A program made the position numbers and the translations under genes. From Verrucomicrobiales bacterium (GTDB lineage: Bacteria; Verrucomicrobiota; Verrucomicrobiia; Verrucomicrobiales; V1-33), in NCBI GenBank assembly GCA_018003315.1, contig JAGNEJ010000006.1, positions 1-64,000 of the forward strand: 64,000 nt of DNA. Direction: 5' to 3'. Position 1 is the stretch's first letter; every line of letters begins with the position of its first letter. Shown one piece after another: positions 32,212 to 42,600 of the stretch. The notes beneath the pieces were generated by a model. That model did no database searches. It was not told the DNA's origin and was given only the letters and a program-made list of their open reading frames with translations.

Positions 32212-33867
32212 ATGTTCTGGAGCCGCCATCGCGATGCAGCCGCGAAAGGAGCCAACAAGCGGGATCCCGACTTGTATTTTCAGGCATTTGAACACGCATC
32301 CATTCCGACTCTGATCTGTGACACCACTGGATGTATTCTAGAAGTCAACGCAGCGTTCACGGCCTTGCTAGGCTACAACAGCGAGGAGCTGATTGACAAG
32401 CGGGTGAGCGAGATCACCCATCCGGACGATCTGGAGGGGCACCATGGTCGGATGACCATGCTGCTCTCAGGAGAAAAGGAGACCATGCGCACGGAAAAGC
32501 GCTATGTGAAGAAGGACGGGACGACCGTTTGGGGATCCATCTCCGTGGCCGTACCAAAGGGCAGGGACGGACGCCCGGCGTTTCTCATTTCACAGATCCG
32601 GGACATCACCGCGGAGCGGAGGACGCGGGAGAAGCTGGTGGAGAGCGAAGGGCGGTTGCAGGCGATTTTGGACAATTCCGACGCGGTGATTTATGCGAAG
32701 GACCTGCACGGCCACTACATTTTGGTGAACCGAAAATACGAAGATCTGTTCGCCATCAAGCGGGACCGGATCATCGGACGCACCGACCATGAACTGTTTT
32801 CCGGACCCATGGCGGACACCTTTGCTGCGAATGACCGGCAGGTGGCGGAAGCGGGCAAGGGCCTCCAGTTCGAGGAGGACGTGGTCACCCCAAACGAGGT
32901 GCACACCTATGTCAGCGCCAAGTTTCCACTGCGGAACATCCGCGGAAAAATCGTCGCGGTTTGCGGCATTTCCACGGACATTACGGAACGGAAAATGAGT
33001 GAACGGCAGATGCGCGAACTCAACGAGCGCCTGCTGAAAACCAACGAGGAACTCAAGGCCGTGCAAATGCAGCTCATCCAGATGGAAAAGCTGGAAAGCG
33101 TGGGACGGCTCGCCGCCGGGGTGGCCCACGAGGTAAAAAACCCGCTGGCCCTGCTGCAGTTGGGAGTGGACTACCTCGACGACGCTGTTCCCAAGGAAGA
33201 GGATCCGAATGTGGGCATCATCCTGCAGGACATGCGCGAGGCGATCACCCGGGCGGAAAAAATCGTCCATGGCATGGTGGATTTCAGCGCCGACCGCCAG
33301 TTGAACCTGCAGATGCTGGACATCAACGGCGTCATTCGAGGTGCCCAGACGCTGGTGAAACACCAGATGACTCTGAACAACATCGACCTGTGGAATGAAT
33401 TCTCAGCGAACCTGCCGCCGGTCCTGGTAGATCAGGTGAAGATCGAACAAGTGTTCGTCAACGTCTTCATGAACGCCATTCAGGCGATGGCGCCTGACAA
33501 ACGGGGGGCGCTCACGGTCCGCACGTCCCTGCGCGCCCTGGCCCCCCAGGAGCGGGACGCCGGCTCCCGAACCTCAGACCACCTGCGCGGCGGGGACGCA
33601 GTCGTGGCCATTGAAATCCAGGACACGGGTCCCGGAATTCCGGAGTCCGTGTTTTCAAAGATTTTCGATCCTTTTTTCACCACCAAGGCCACGGGGGATG
33701 GAACCGGACTGGGGCTCAGTGTCGTAAAAAAAATCATCGAACTGCACAAAGGTGTGGTTAAAGTGGAGAATGCCCCCGGAGGTGGCGCTGCCGTCACCCT
33801 CATCCTGCGGGCGCAGCCGCCTTCGGCGGAGGTCCCTCCAAAATCTTCCAACACGACGCAGACATGA
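32212..33867 (+). CDS. PAS-domain sensor histidine kinase (cytoplasmic)
   Basis: The product (551 aa) has two PAS domains with PAC-type ends (first about residues 20-135, containing HASIPTLICDTTGCILEVNA and QIRDITAERR; second about 145-260, containing DNSDAVIYAKDLHGHYILVN and GISTDITERKMSE). A coiled linker follows, then a HisKA box with His306 in RLAAGVAHEVKNPLALLQLG, and a HATPase domain with VFVNVFMNAIQAM, QDTGPGIPESV, FFTTKATGDGTGLGLSVV. No membrane segment is present, so it should sense an intracellular signal. The ATG at 32212 was chosen since the upstream 45 codons look non-coding. It overlaps the following receiver gene by 4 bp, making them a cognate pair. Confidence 0.9.
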   Translation: MFWSRHRDAAAKGANKRDPDLYFQAFEHASIPTLICDTTGCILEVNAAFTALLGYNSEELIDKRVSEITHPDDLEGHHGRMTMLLSGEKETMRTEKRYVKKDGTTVWGSISVAVPKGRDGRPAFLISQIRDITAERRTREKLVESEGRLQAILDNSDAVIYAKDLHGHYILVNRKYEDLFAIKRDRIIGRTDHELFSGPMADTFAANDRQVAEAGKGLQFEEDVVTPNEVHTYVSAKFPLRNIRGKIVAVCGISTDITERKMSERQMRELNERLLKTNEELKAVQMQLIQMEKLESVGRLAAGVAHEVKNPLALLQLGVDYLDDAVPKEEDPNVGIILQDMREAITRAEKIVHGMVDFSADRQLNLQMLDINGVIRGAQTLVKHQMTLNNIDLWNEFSANLPPVLVDQVKIEQVFVNVFMNAIQAMAPDKRGALTVRTSLRALAPQERDAGSRTSDHLRGGDAVVAIEIQDTGPGIPESVFSKIFDPFFTTKATGDGTGLGLSVVKKIIELHKGVVKVENAPGGGAAVTLILRAQPPSAEVPPKSSNTTQT

Positions 33868-34256
33868 AAAAAATCCTTGTGGTTGACGATGAAGTCGGCT
33901 TCACCCGCCTGCTTCAGATGAATCTGGAAAAGACGGGGAACTACCAGGTCATCGTGGTCAACGACTCCACCAAGGCCCTGGAAGCCGCCCGGACTTTCAA
34001 GCCGGACCTTGCGCTGCTGGACATTGTCATGCCGGGGATGGATGGCGGCGACATCGTCGCGAAAATGAAGGATGACCCGGACCTCTGCCGGGTGCCGGTG
34101 CTGATGCTGACCGCCCTGGTGGGCAGGCATGAAGCCAGTGCGGACGCGGTGGTGCAAAGCGGCAAGCTGCTCATGCTCAGCAAGCCTGTCCGCCTCAGCG
34201 TGCTGGTCCAGGCCATCGAGGAACAACTCGCCAACGCTGCCGCGGCCCGGACATGA
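33864..34256 (+). CDS. Single-domain response regulator (receiver only)
   Basis: The 130-aa protein is a receiver domain without output domain. Acidic residues Asp8 and Asp9 (LVVDDEVGF), phosphoacceptor Asp53 (LALLDIVMPGMDGG), the threonine of LMLTAL and the lysine of MLSKPVR are all present. Its start overlaps the kinase stop (ATGA). Such single receivers act as phosphate shuttles in phosphorelays or bind a target protein directly. The final helix is short and ends in an alanine-rich tail. Confidence 0.9.
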   Translation: MKKILVVDDEVGFTRLLQMNLEKTGNYQVIVVNDSTKALEAARTFKPDLALLDIVMPGMDGGDIVAKMKDDPDLCRVPVLMLTALVGRHEASADAVVQSGKLLMLSKPVRLSVLVQAIEEQLANAAAART

Positions 34257-34301
34257 AGCCGCGTCTGCCAGCGGTGTTCACATCCTGACAATTTCACCCA
34301 G

Positions 34302-36458
34302 TTAGTCCACCCGTCCGGCCAGCTTCTCGCAGCCCTTAATGTCCAGTTTGCCGCTCTGGAGGATGGGAATTTGCGGCACGGGCACCAGCCGCTTGGGAAT
34401 CCACAGGCTGGGCACTCCGTGGTCCAGCAGGGTGTAGCGCAGGTTGATCAATTCCTGTTTCACCGCCTCGCTGGCCACCGTGGAGAGCAGCACCAGCGCC
34501 TCGCCCTTGTCGGGATCGGGAACTCCGACCACGGCGATTTTTCGTTCGCTTTCTCCATCCAGTCCCAGCGCCTTGTTGATGTGTTCTTCCACCGTTTCGT
34601 GCGGCACCATTTCACCGCCGATTTTTGAAAACCTGGAGAGCCGCCCCTCGATGTAAAGAAACCCGTCACCGTCCAGCCGCCCGATGTCACCCGAGCGGAA
34701 CCAGCCGTCCTTGAGCACTTCCTCCGTCTTGCGGGGCTGCTTGAGGTAACCCTGGAAAATGTTGGCCCCGCGCAGCCAGATCATGCCGCTGTGGTCCAGC
34801 GGAAGCGGGGCATCCGTCGTCGGGTCCGTGATCTTCACGGCGATGCCTGGCAGCATGTGCCCCACGGAACCCAAGCGCCTGCTCGGCAGAGACGGCACGG
34901 CGGAATCGGACACATCCGGTTCCGGCAGGTTTACGTTGGTGGCGGGAGAAGTCTCCGTCAGTCCGTATCCTTCCATGACCGGTTTTCCAAAGCGCTTGCG
35001 GAATTCCTCCTCCAGGCTCACCGGTAATTTTTCCGCGCCGGTGACCACCAGTTTCAGGGATGCTAGCTGTTCACTGCGCACCCGCCGCAGGTAACCGCGC
35101 AGAAAAGTCGGGGTCGCCAGCAGGAGATCAATGCGGTGTTTCTCGACCAGTTCGGCAAGTTTGGGCGCTTCCAGCGGCGTGGGATAACTGACCAGCGAGA
35201 GCCCCTCGATGAGCGGATACCACAGGGTGACCGTGGAGCCAAACGAGTGGAACAAGGGCAGACAGGCGAGGATTTTATTTCCAGCCTGCAGCCCCAGTCG
35301 TCCGCCGAACTGGCAGACGTTGGCCAGCAGATTGGCATGGCTGAGGGCGACCCCTTTGGGCTCGCCGGAGCTGCCGCTGGTAAACAGCAGCAGGGTTTCC
35401 GCAGTGCCTCCCTGTTTGGGCAGTTTCAGCAGGCTGCACAGCGCGGATGCCGGCAGCACCTTCACCGCCGCCAGCCAGCGGATGATCCGCCCTTTCAACT
35501 GCGGCAGCACCCGCTCCACGAAAATCAAGTGCTTCAGCGGCGGCCAGGGAAACGTTTGCATCTTCCTGACAAATATGTCCGCCGTCAGGAACCGGTCGAT
35601 CTCCGCCTGCTTGATCGAGCTTTCCACCGCCTCCTTGCCCGCGGTGAAATTGAGGTTCACCGGGATTTTCCCCGCCAGCAGCGCTGCGAGATTGGCGATG
35701 AGCGCCCCTTTTCCAGGCGGCAGCACCACGCCGATGCGCGGCTGCCGGGTGGCCAGCTTGATTTCCTGGCTGAGCACGATGGCGGCAGCCAGGATTTTAT
35801 GATAGGACGTTTCGGAGCCGTCGTTGCCATCGATGATGCCCTCCTGGCCCCCGAACTGTTTGATGCCGCGGACGAGATACCGCACCAGGCTGCCCTGGAG
35901 CGTCGGAAGCTGGTCGAAGGCCACGGACGAGCCCAACAGAAACTGTTCCCACAGTTCGGCGACGGAGAGGCGCGCCCCTTCCAGCCGCAAGGCAAAGACG
36001 ATGACCGACTCCGGCAGACTGCCCGGCGCATCCACCTTCAAGCGAATCTCCCTGGGGTGGTGAACGGTCACCGGCTGCAGCGGTTGCCGGAATCCGACCA
36101 GCATTTCCAACTCCGTCCGGGGAATGCACACGGCCGTGGCTGGCTGGCAGCGCACCGGGCGCGGAACATACAGCAGCAAGCCTCCGCGCGCTGCCGCATC
36201 GGCGATTTGCTCCAAGCTGCTCCCGCCGTGAAGGTCCACCTTGGGGAGTCCGGTCGCCTGCAGGGCTGCCTGCAGGGCTGCCGGGTAGTCTGACTCGCCA
36301 TGCACCAGCAGCGAGGCAGTGCGCCCGTCTAAAGTGGCCAGCAGCCGGGGCAAATCTTCCTGGTTCAACTGGCTGGGAACGAGGATGCAGCCTCCCGAAC
36401 CAAGATTCTCAGGATGAAGGACTAGCGAATTTTTGAGGGATGCGGTGTGGTGAGCCAT
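34302..36458 (-). CDS. Aas-like acyl-[ACP] or acyl-CoA synthetase with degenerate acyltransferase domain
   Basis: The C-terminal part (about residues 240-718) is a complete AMP-binding ligase: LLLFTSGSSGEPKGVALSHA (P-loop), LPLFHSFGSTVTLWYPL, MEGYGLTETSPATNVN, GWFRSGDIGRLDGDGFLYIE and the lysine near the end in ILQSGKLDIKG. The N-terminal 240 residues align in pattern with the PlsC acyltransferase half of Aas. Where HX4D should stand there is SQLNQED, and the FPEG region reads LLYVPRPV. The total of 718 aa matches the bifunctional Aas of about 719 aa. I therefore infer an acyl-ACP or acyl-CoA synthetase whose acyltransferase half has lost its catalytic histidine. No membrane helices of the MFS-fused type are present. 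Confidence 0.78.
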   Translation of the reverse strand: MAHHTASLKNSLVLHPENLGSGGCILVPSQLNQEDLPRLLATLDGRTASLLVHGESDYPAALQAALQATGLPKVDLHGGSSLEQIADAAARGGLLLYVPRPVRCQPATAVCIPRTELEMLVGFRQPLQPVTVHHPREIRLKVDAPGSLPESVIVFALRLEGARLSVAELWEQFLLGSSVAFDQLPTLQGSLVRYLVRGIKQFGGQEGIIDGNDGSETSYHKILAAAIVLSQEIKLATRQPRIGVVLPPGKGALIANLAALLAGKIPVNLNFTAGKEAVESSIKQAEIDRFLTADIFVRKMQTFPWPPLKHLIFVERVLPQLKGRIIRWLAAVKVLPASALCSLLKLPKQGGTAETLLLFTSGSSGEPKGVALSHANLLANVCQFGGRLGLQAGNKILACLPLFHSFGSTVTLWYPLIEGLSLVSYPTPLEAPKLAELVEKHRIDLLLATPTFLRGYLRRVRSEQLASLKLVVTGAEKLPVSLEEEFRKRFGKPVMEGYGLTETSPATNVNLPEPDVSDSAVPSLPSRRLGSVGHMLPGIAVKITDPTTDAPLPLDHSGMIWLRGANIFQGYLKQPRKTEEVLKDGWFRSGDIGRLDGDGFLYIEGRLSRFSKIGGEMVPHETVEEHINKALGLDGESERKIAVVGVPDPDKGEALVLLSTVASEAVKQELINLRYTLLDHGVPSLWIPKRLVPVPQIPILQSGKLDIKGCEKLAGRVD

Positions 36459-36595
36459 TCCGATGAAAATTTCCTTGCCTGCCCGGAGACAGAAAGGATC
36501 AATCGGCCGGACGTTGGCGCACTATTCGCAGCGGGGGCAGAAATCTCAAATGCAATTCCTCCCGATTCCTCCGCCCAGGCGTGCTTCACCAAGAA

Positions 36596-38575
36596 TCAGT
36601 TGCTGGAAGCCATCACCGGCGTTTCCACATGCCGGAATCCACCCTTGATGAACCGCACAATTTCCACCTGCCGTGTCTTGGAAGAATTGGCGACCGACCG
36701 GATTTCCAAGGTCACATCCTCCGAGCGGCGACCCGATGATCCTGTCAGGAAGGTGCGCAGCCGGGCGCCGTCCTCCGTGCGGTACGGAATGTAGGCATTG
36801 CCAAGCGGCTCCTTGGTGATGGGGTCCTGCAGCCCGACGGACAGGTACATCTTGGAGTCGCTAAAATCGTCGTTCCAGTAGTTGCTGATGTAGGCCGCCA
36901 CCCGGATGAGTTCCGGCGGTGCCGACGGGCCGGAACGCAGAATTTCATTCCAAGACTTCGTGGAATAAGCCACGCTGCTCTCCCACTCCACCTTGGGGCC
37001 GTCAGGCAGAAATTCCACCCGGTATTTTGCCATCGCACCGTCAGGGAAAGTGGCCTCCACCAGGCTGGTTTGCTGGGGAAGCTGATCGTTCGAATAGTAT
37101 CCCGGAGGCGATGCCCGGAGCGTTTCGGGTTTGGTTGCGGGTGCCCCGCCCACGCGGGAATAATACTGCTGCATCATGGGGGCCACGCGCTTGGCATCCC
37201 GGACATATTCCGCCTTGCGCTCCCAGCCTTCCGCCTCCAAAAACTTCCGCACGGTATCCTCCGCCTCGTGCTGCAGCACGGCGGGATCCCCGCCCTCCGC
37301 AACCGGGACCGCTTCCGCAGCGGCAACCTGTGGCGTCGAAGAAAGCATCCCTTGGCGCTGCTCGGCAATGAAAAACTGGGCAATACTGGCCACCAGCAGC
37401 GCCGCGGCACCCGCCACGAGCAGCGTCTGGGCATCTGGAATGGGAATGCCAAATAACCGCGGACGCGAGGTGTCCGGCAGATCAAACCGCTCGGGATGCA
37501 GCATCGCCTCGATGGTCTGCTCATAGTTATAGGCGCCTCGATTGCGCTTCGGATCGGGAGCCTTGACCGCCGAACTGCACTGCGGACAGCGCGTCTTGGT
37601 TCCGGACACCCGGCGAGGCATGGAAATGGTGTGCTGGCAGGCCGGACAGCAAAACCGAATCCGCCCGCGAGAGACCATCGGAGGCTCGTCTGCCTTGGAT
37701 TTGACCTCCTCGATCGGTCCGTCCGAACGCGGTGTGCGCTGCAGCACCCCGTAACCCGCCGCCATCAGCCAGTCCTCAATCTGATCCGGATTCCGACCGC
37801 CCTTTGCTTTCGGCAGCGCATTTCCGGAGGGGGATGTCGCCGGTTCCGATCCGGACGCCGGGTGCTCGACCGGCTCGGGCCTGCTCATGCGCATATTTTT
37901 CGCCACCACTGCGTCTCCCGCCGCCACCGCTCGCGGAAGCGGGAAAGGATCCACGGGTGCGTCCGGCGCAGGAGCCACCGTCTTCCGGCGGGTAGGGAGC
38001 GCGTTTACCCGTCGGCAGCCATGCAAGTCATCCTGCCCGGGCACAACTGACCCCGGTGCCTGCTCTCCATTATTTAATGGGCCATCCGAAGCCAGACTGG
38101 GAACAGCACCAGCAGATTCCGAATGCGGCACCGCGTCGGGTGGGATCGCGTGCTTCCCCTGGGCCAGCATTTGCCCAAATCCGACCACCAAGCAAGCCGT
38201 CTCATTCGTCTCGAATGGATCCGGTCCCGTCATTTCTGGTGTCAGTTCGGGTTCCCCCTTTTTGCGCCTGGGGGGTGGCAAAAGGGTGACACCCGGACCC
38301 GCTTCATTGGCTTGATTTGCAGCATCCGAAGAGAGATTTTTCCGCTCATCACGTGCAGGCCTCGGCGTCAACTCCACCGGCTGCGCTTTCACCGCTTTCC
38401 GAATCCGCGCCACCAAATCGCCGACAAGCGATGTCCGAGCAGCCATTTCTGGTGACGCTGTCGGCTCCGGGGAAGACTCGTGTTCGTTCTGGCTCGTTCC
38501 TCCGCTCGGTCTCTGAAGCAAACGAAACGGCGATTCTCCGGCGGCGGATTCTGAAGACGAATGAGATGGTTTCAT
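36596..38575 (-). CDS. Zinc-ribbon single-pass membrane protein of unknown function
   Basis: This 659-aa protein is not recognised as a named family. The first 310 residues are low-complexity, rich in proline, serine and charged residues, and probably disordered. A zinc ribbon follows with two CxxC pairs (FCCPACQHTISMPRRVSG and RCPQCSSAVKAPD), then one membrane helix (TLLVAGAAALLVASIAQFFI) and a C-terminal domain of about 230 residues. That last domain has alternating helices and strands (VRKFLEAEGWERKAEYVRDA and WNDDFSDSKMYLSVGLQDPI). This zinc ribbon plus membrane helix plus soluble domain layout is common in Planctomycetota and Verrucomicrobiota. The ATG at 38575 is used; the upstream extension is in AT-rich DNA and unlikely. 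Confidence 0.75.
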   Translation of the reverse strand: MKPSHSSSESAAGESPFRLLQRPSGGTSQNEHESSPEPTASPEMAARTSLVGDLVARIRKAVKAQPVELTPRPARDERKNLSSDAANQANEAGPGVTLLPPPRRKKGEPELTPEMTGPDPFETNETACLVVGFGQMLAQGKHAIPPDAVPHSESAGAVPSLASDGPLNNGEQAPGSVVPGQDDLHGCRRVNALPTRRKTVAPAPDAPVDPFPLPRAVAAGDAVVAKNMRMSRPEPVEHPASGSEPATSPSGNALPKAKGGRNPDQIEDWLMAAGYGVLQRTPRSDGPIEEVKSKADEPPMVSRGRIRFCCPACQHTISMPRRVSGTKTRCPQCSSAVKAPDPKRNRGAYNYEQTIEAMLHPERFDLPDTSRPRLFGIPIPDAQTLLVAGAAALLVASIAQFFIAEQRQGMLSSTPQVAAAEAVPVAEGGDPAVLQHEAEDTVRKFLEAEGWERKAEYVRDAKRVAPMMQQYYSRVGGAPATKPETLRASPPGYYSNDQLPQQTSLVEATFPDGAMAKYRVEFLPDGPKVEWESSVAYSTKSWNEILRSGPSAPPELIRVAAYISNYWNDDFSDSKMYLSVGLQDPITKEPLGNAYIPYRTEDGARLRTFLTGSSGRRSEDVTLEIRSVANSSKTRQVEIVRFIKGGFRHVETPVMASSN

Positions 38576-38800
38576 TTGAAGAATCAATGAATGCGAATGA
38601 ATCGGGTACCTCAAAATTAAAATCTTGTTGGAATTTAACCTGTTTTGAATAAAATGCAAAATTTTTTTGCAATTCACCCAGAATTCGGCCCATCATCGCC
38701 TTCAACCGAGCTTCCAAACGATTTCCTCTGGAAATTAGCAATCGTTGGGCAAAATTTTTGTGTATTTTGGAAAGTCGGAAAAATCTTGGAAGGATGAAAT

Positions 38801-38829
38801 TTGCTGGACGACTCAATTATTGTAATTAT
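38801..38829 (+). promoter_or_regulatory. Candidate promoter of the orphan receiver gene
   Basis: TTGCTG (38801-38806) and AATTAT (38824-38829) are separated by exactly 17 bp, and the predicted start would lie about 27 bp before the ATG at 38863. The whole space from 38576 to 38862 is clearly AT-richer than its surroundings and contains no gene that I can support; it must also hold the promoter of the divergent zinc-ribbon gene. Confidence 0.35.
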
Positions 38830-38862
38830 AGTTGGGAATTGCCTCAGCGTTTCAAATTTCGC

Positions 38863-39264
38863 ATGCGCAGTGAAAAGCAAGTTCTGATCGTTGAAGACCA
38901 CAGGGAGAGCAGCCTGTGGATTTCGGCAGTGCTTCGGAGTTACGGGTATCAAACGATGGAGGCCGGGGATGGGACCGCCGGAGTTCGTGCGGCCCGAAAA
39001 GAACGGCCTGACGCCATCTTGCTCGACATTCACCTGCCAGCGGGTTCCGGCTTTTTCGTGCTGGAAAGTTTAAAAAAATCCGAAACGACGCGCAAAATTC
39101 CAGTGATTGTGATGACGGGCGATCTGGATATGCAGTATGAAGAACTGCGTCAACTCGGTGCCGCGGCCCTGTTGCGGAAGCCCATGGACCTGCAGGAGTT
39201 CATCGAAACGCTCGGCACCGTCATCGCAAACTACCAGAACACGCAGGAAATGTTGCGCGCCTGA
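38863..39264 (+). CDS. Orphan single-domain response regulator
   Basis: The ATG at 38863 gives a 133-aa receiver; the upstream reading is AT-rich and unlikely. Conserved residues are Glu11 and Asp12 (VLIVEDHRES), phosphoacceptor Asp55 (AILLDIHLPAGSG), the threonine of VIVMTGD and the lysine of LLRKPMD. No output domain and no neighbouring histidine kinase are present; the flanking genes are the zinc-ribbon gene and smc. It could be a phosphorelay shuttle or regulate a partner by binding. Both flanks are AT-rich, unlike the rest of the window. Confidence 0.87.
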   Translation: MRSEKQVLIVEDHRESSLWISAVLRSYGYQTMEAGDGTAGVRAARKERPDAILLDIHLPAGSGFFVLESLKKSETTRKIPVIVMTGDLDMQYEELRQLGAAALLRKPMDLQEFIETLGTVIANYQNTQEMLRA

Positions 39265-39624
39265 ACGGCGCTTTCCCTCCGCGATTTCATCCATCGCCCC
39301 GCTACATCGGCGATTTCTGGATGGCGGATCTCTCCTCCCCAAGGGCGCGGTGTCGCTCGTGGCTGATCCTGCGGTAGGGTCGCAAAATTCGTGTTCCTAT
39401 TCGCCGATCTTATCAATCATAATTCGTTTATTATTAAACAAATTTAACGAATTCTTACAGATTTTTCAGGTCGCTAAGGAAACAACATTTAGTGCCATCC
39501 GAAAATTTCACCCACAACATATAGGGTTGACGATGGTTTCTGCTTGTCACTTGGAGAATGCACGGCATACTTCGCCCAATTCTTCGATTCAGGGAATTTT
39601 GGTCTCCGATTTTCAACCCAACGC
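39265..39624. other. AT-rich intergenic region before smc, no gene seen
   Basis: This 360-bp stretch has stop codons in all frames at short intervals and a clearly AT-rich centre (39410-39500, with TAATTCGTTTATTATTAAAC). A TTGACG hexamer lies at 39527-39532 but no convincing -10 box follows at the right spacing. It probably holds the smc promoter and leader. No RNA gene or terminator hairpin was recognised. Confidence 0.5.
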
Positions 39625-42600
39625 ATGAAACTCAAGCAACTCGTAATAACCGGCTTTAAGTCGTTTGCAGACAAGACAATCCTGGAATTTCACGAAGGAG
39701 TCACTGGGATCGTGGGACCCAACGGTTGCGGCAAGTCCAACGTGGTGGATGCCGTGCGGTGGGTGCTGGGGGAAACTTCCGCCAAAGCGCTGCGGGGCGG
39801 TGAAATGGCGGATGTGATTTTCAATGGAACCGACAAACGGAAAGCGCTGGGCATGGCCGAGGTCATTCTGACTTTTTCCGATTGTGAAAAATCTCTTGGC
39901 GTGGACTACAACGAAGTATCGATCGGACGTCGGGTTTACCGGGACGGCAAGGGCGAATACGAACTCAACGGCCAGGCGTGCCGCATGAAGGACATCGCCC
40001 GCCTGTTCATGGATACCGGCGTGGGTCGGAACATGTACAGCATCATGGAGCAGGGCAAAATCGACATCCTGCTCAGCGCTCAGCCGGAGGACCGGCGGCA
40101 GGTGTTTGAAGAGGCTGCGGGCATCACGAAATCGAAAGCCGAAAAGAAGGAGGCCTTGCGCAAGCTGGAATACACCGAAGCGAACCTGCTGCGAGTGACC
40201 GACATTCTTTCAGAAATGAAGCGGCAGATGGGAAGTGCGCAGCGCCAGGCATCCAAGGCGCGGCGCTATCAAGAATTGTTCAAGGATGTGGTGGTCATGG
40301 ACACCCACCTGCATTTCCGCAAATACAGTGAATTCTCCGCCGAGCGGGCCGAACTGGAAACGTCGGTCACCAGCCTCCGGTTGCGCCAGGCCGACCTGGA
40401 GCAGGAGCTGGAGAAAGAGGAGCGGGAAATGGCGGAAGGCCGCGCCGAACTCAGTGAGATGGAAGCCATGATTGGTTCCCTGCGCAACCAGTTGAACCAG
40501 ATTCAGGGGCAGATCAATGCCGCTACGCACCGGATTGCCTTCAACGGTGAACGGACGCGCGAGTTGGAAGGATTGATCGAGGAAAGCGAGGTGGAAATCG
40601 CCACCAGCCAGGAACGCCTGCTCCTGCAGCAGGAGGAACTGGAGCGCACCGCAGCCGACCTGCTGCAGATGGAGGAGCATTTGGTGGAAAAACGTGCAGA
40701 AACCGAAGAATATCAACGTAGAGCCGCGGCAGTTCGCGATGAACGAGCACAAACGGAACGGCGCATTCAGGAGGCCAGGCAGGGGGTTCATGCCGCAGAG
40801 GGCATCATCATTGCCGCCCAGGCAGAAATCACCAGCCACACCTCGCAAAATGAAACCGACCGGCAGCGTCAGGAACAACTGCAGCGCGACTTGAATCTCC
40901 TGGAGGAAGAACGCCGCGCCAAGCAGAAGGAGCACGAGGAATTGCGAGCGCAGATCGAGGAGGCCGCCGCGGAAATCGAATACCAGCAATTGGAATTGCA
41001 CCAGCGGGAACGCGAATTCCAGGAGGTGGAAACGGAACTGGAACTGGCCCAGCGACGCCTCCGCGAACAGCACCGTGCCTTTTCTGAAAAAAGCTCCAAA
41101 CTGCAGGTGCTCCGCCAGCTCATTCATGCCGGAGAGGGACTGGAAAGCGGCACGCGCCACGTTCTGGGCGGCCTTGACGATGCCGGACAGTTTGCCTCCG
41201 GCATCCACGGTCTGCTGAGAACCTATCTGGAAGTGGAGCCCGCCTTCATCCCCGCCGTCGAAGCGGCCTTGGGCAGTCACCTGCAGGCCGTGCTGGTGCG
41301 CGATGCCTCGCTCGCCGCGGAAATCATTTCCCTGCTCACCTCCGGACGGCAGGGCACCGCAGTCGTCCTTCCCAACGATCTGCTGCGTCACGGGAGCGCC
41401 ACGCAAATGCAGACGCTGCCGGAATCCGCCACCGCCTGGGCGCTGGACAAGGTGAAAGCCAAAGAACCGGTGGCCCCGGCCGTCAATCAACTCCTGGGCA
41501 ACGTGTGCGTGGTGCCGGACTTGGAAACCGGGCTGCGACTCAAGCGTGAACTGCCGGACGTGGCCTTTGCCACACTGCATGGCGAATTCATTTCCGCAGA
41601 AGGCTGCATCCGCGGAGGAGCCGGAAAGGAGGCCGCCGGCGGCATTCTCCACCGGCAGGCGGAACTCGCCACCCTGGAGGGGGAAGTCACCCATCTCGAA
41701 GCGGAAGTTCACGCTCTGGAAGCGCAGCGCGAGACCCTGACCGAGCAGCTTCGAACCCTGAAAAATTCCGTTGCAGAGCAGCGGGAACTCCTCCAGGCCC
41801 GGCGCGTGGGCGAATCCACCCTGCAGGGGCAAAGTTCGCTCGTTCAGAGGGAAATCGCCCAGTTTGCCAGCAAGCTGGAGGGCATCGAATGGGAGCAGGG
41901 CGAACTGCTGAAGCGACAAAACGCACTGGCGAAAAAAGTCGAGGACGCCGTGGCCCGCCGCGGCTGGGCGGAACAGCAACTGGATGCCCGCCAGGCGGAA
42001 GCCGCCAACCTTGCAGACCTGCTGGAAGAAAAGCGCCGGGCGGAAGCGGAGGCCGTGGACCGGCTCAATGATTTGAAAACCGCTCTGGCCGTCGATCAGC
42101 GCACCCGGCAGGCCCTGCAGGAACAGCGCCAGCCCATGGAAAACCGCCTGCGTGAGCTGGAACAAGCCCTGGCCAAACGCCGCCGGGACATTGAAAATTA
42201 TCGCGAAAAAATCACCGCAGCCGAGGAGGAATCAGACGCGCTCACTCGTGGCATGAATGAAGGACATCTGCAGGTGGAGGAACTGACGCAAGTGCTGGAA
42301 AGCCGCGCCGCGGAACGGGCCGAACGCGCCGCCCAATTGCAGGGACGCGAAAACACCCTCGGGCAAATCCGCCGCCAGACGGGCAAGCTGACCGAACAGC
42401 GCGGCCAGGAAGAAGTGCGCATGACCCAGATCGGGCTGCGCATGGAAAACCTCGCCGCTTCCGCCATGGAACGCTACCGCACCAGCCTGGAAACATTCGA
42501 GCCCGATGCCCATGCGCTGCTCACCGCCATCAACTCCCAGAAAGCACTCCGAACCCGCCCGGACCGGCGGCGCTCCAGTCTGACTGCGCAGGAGGATGAA

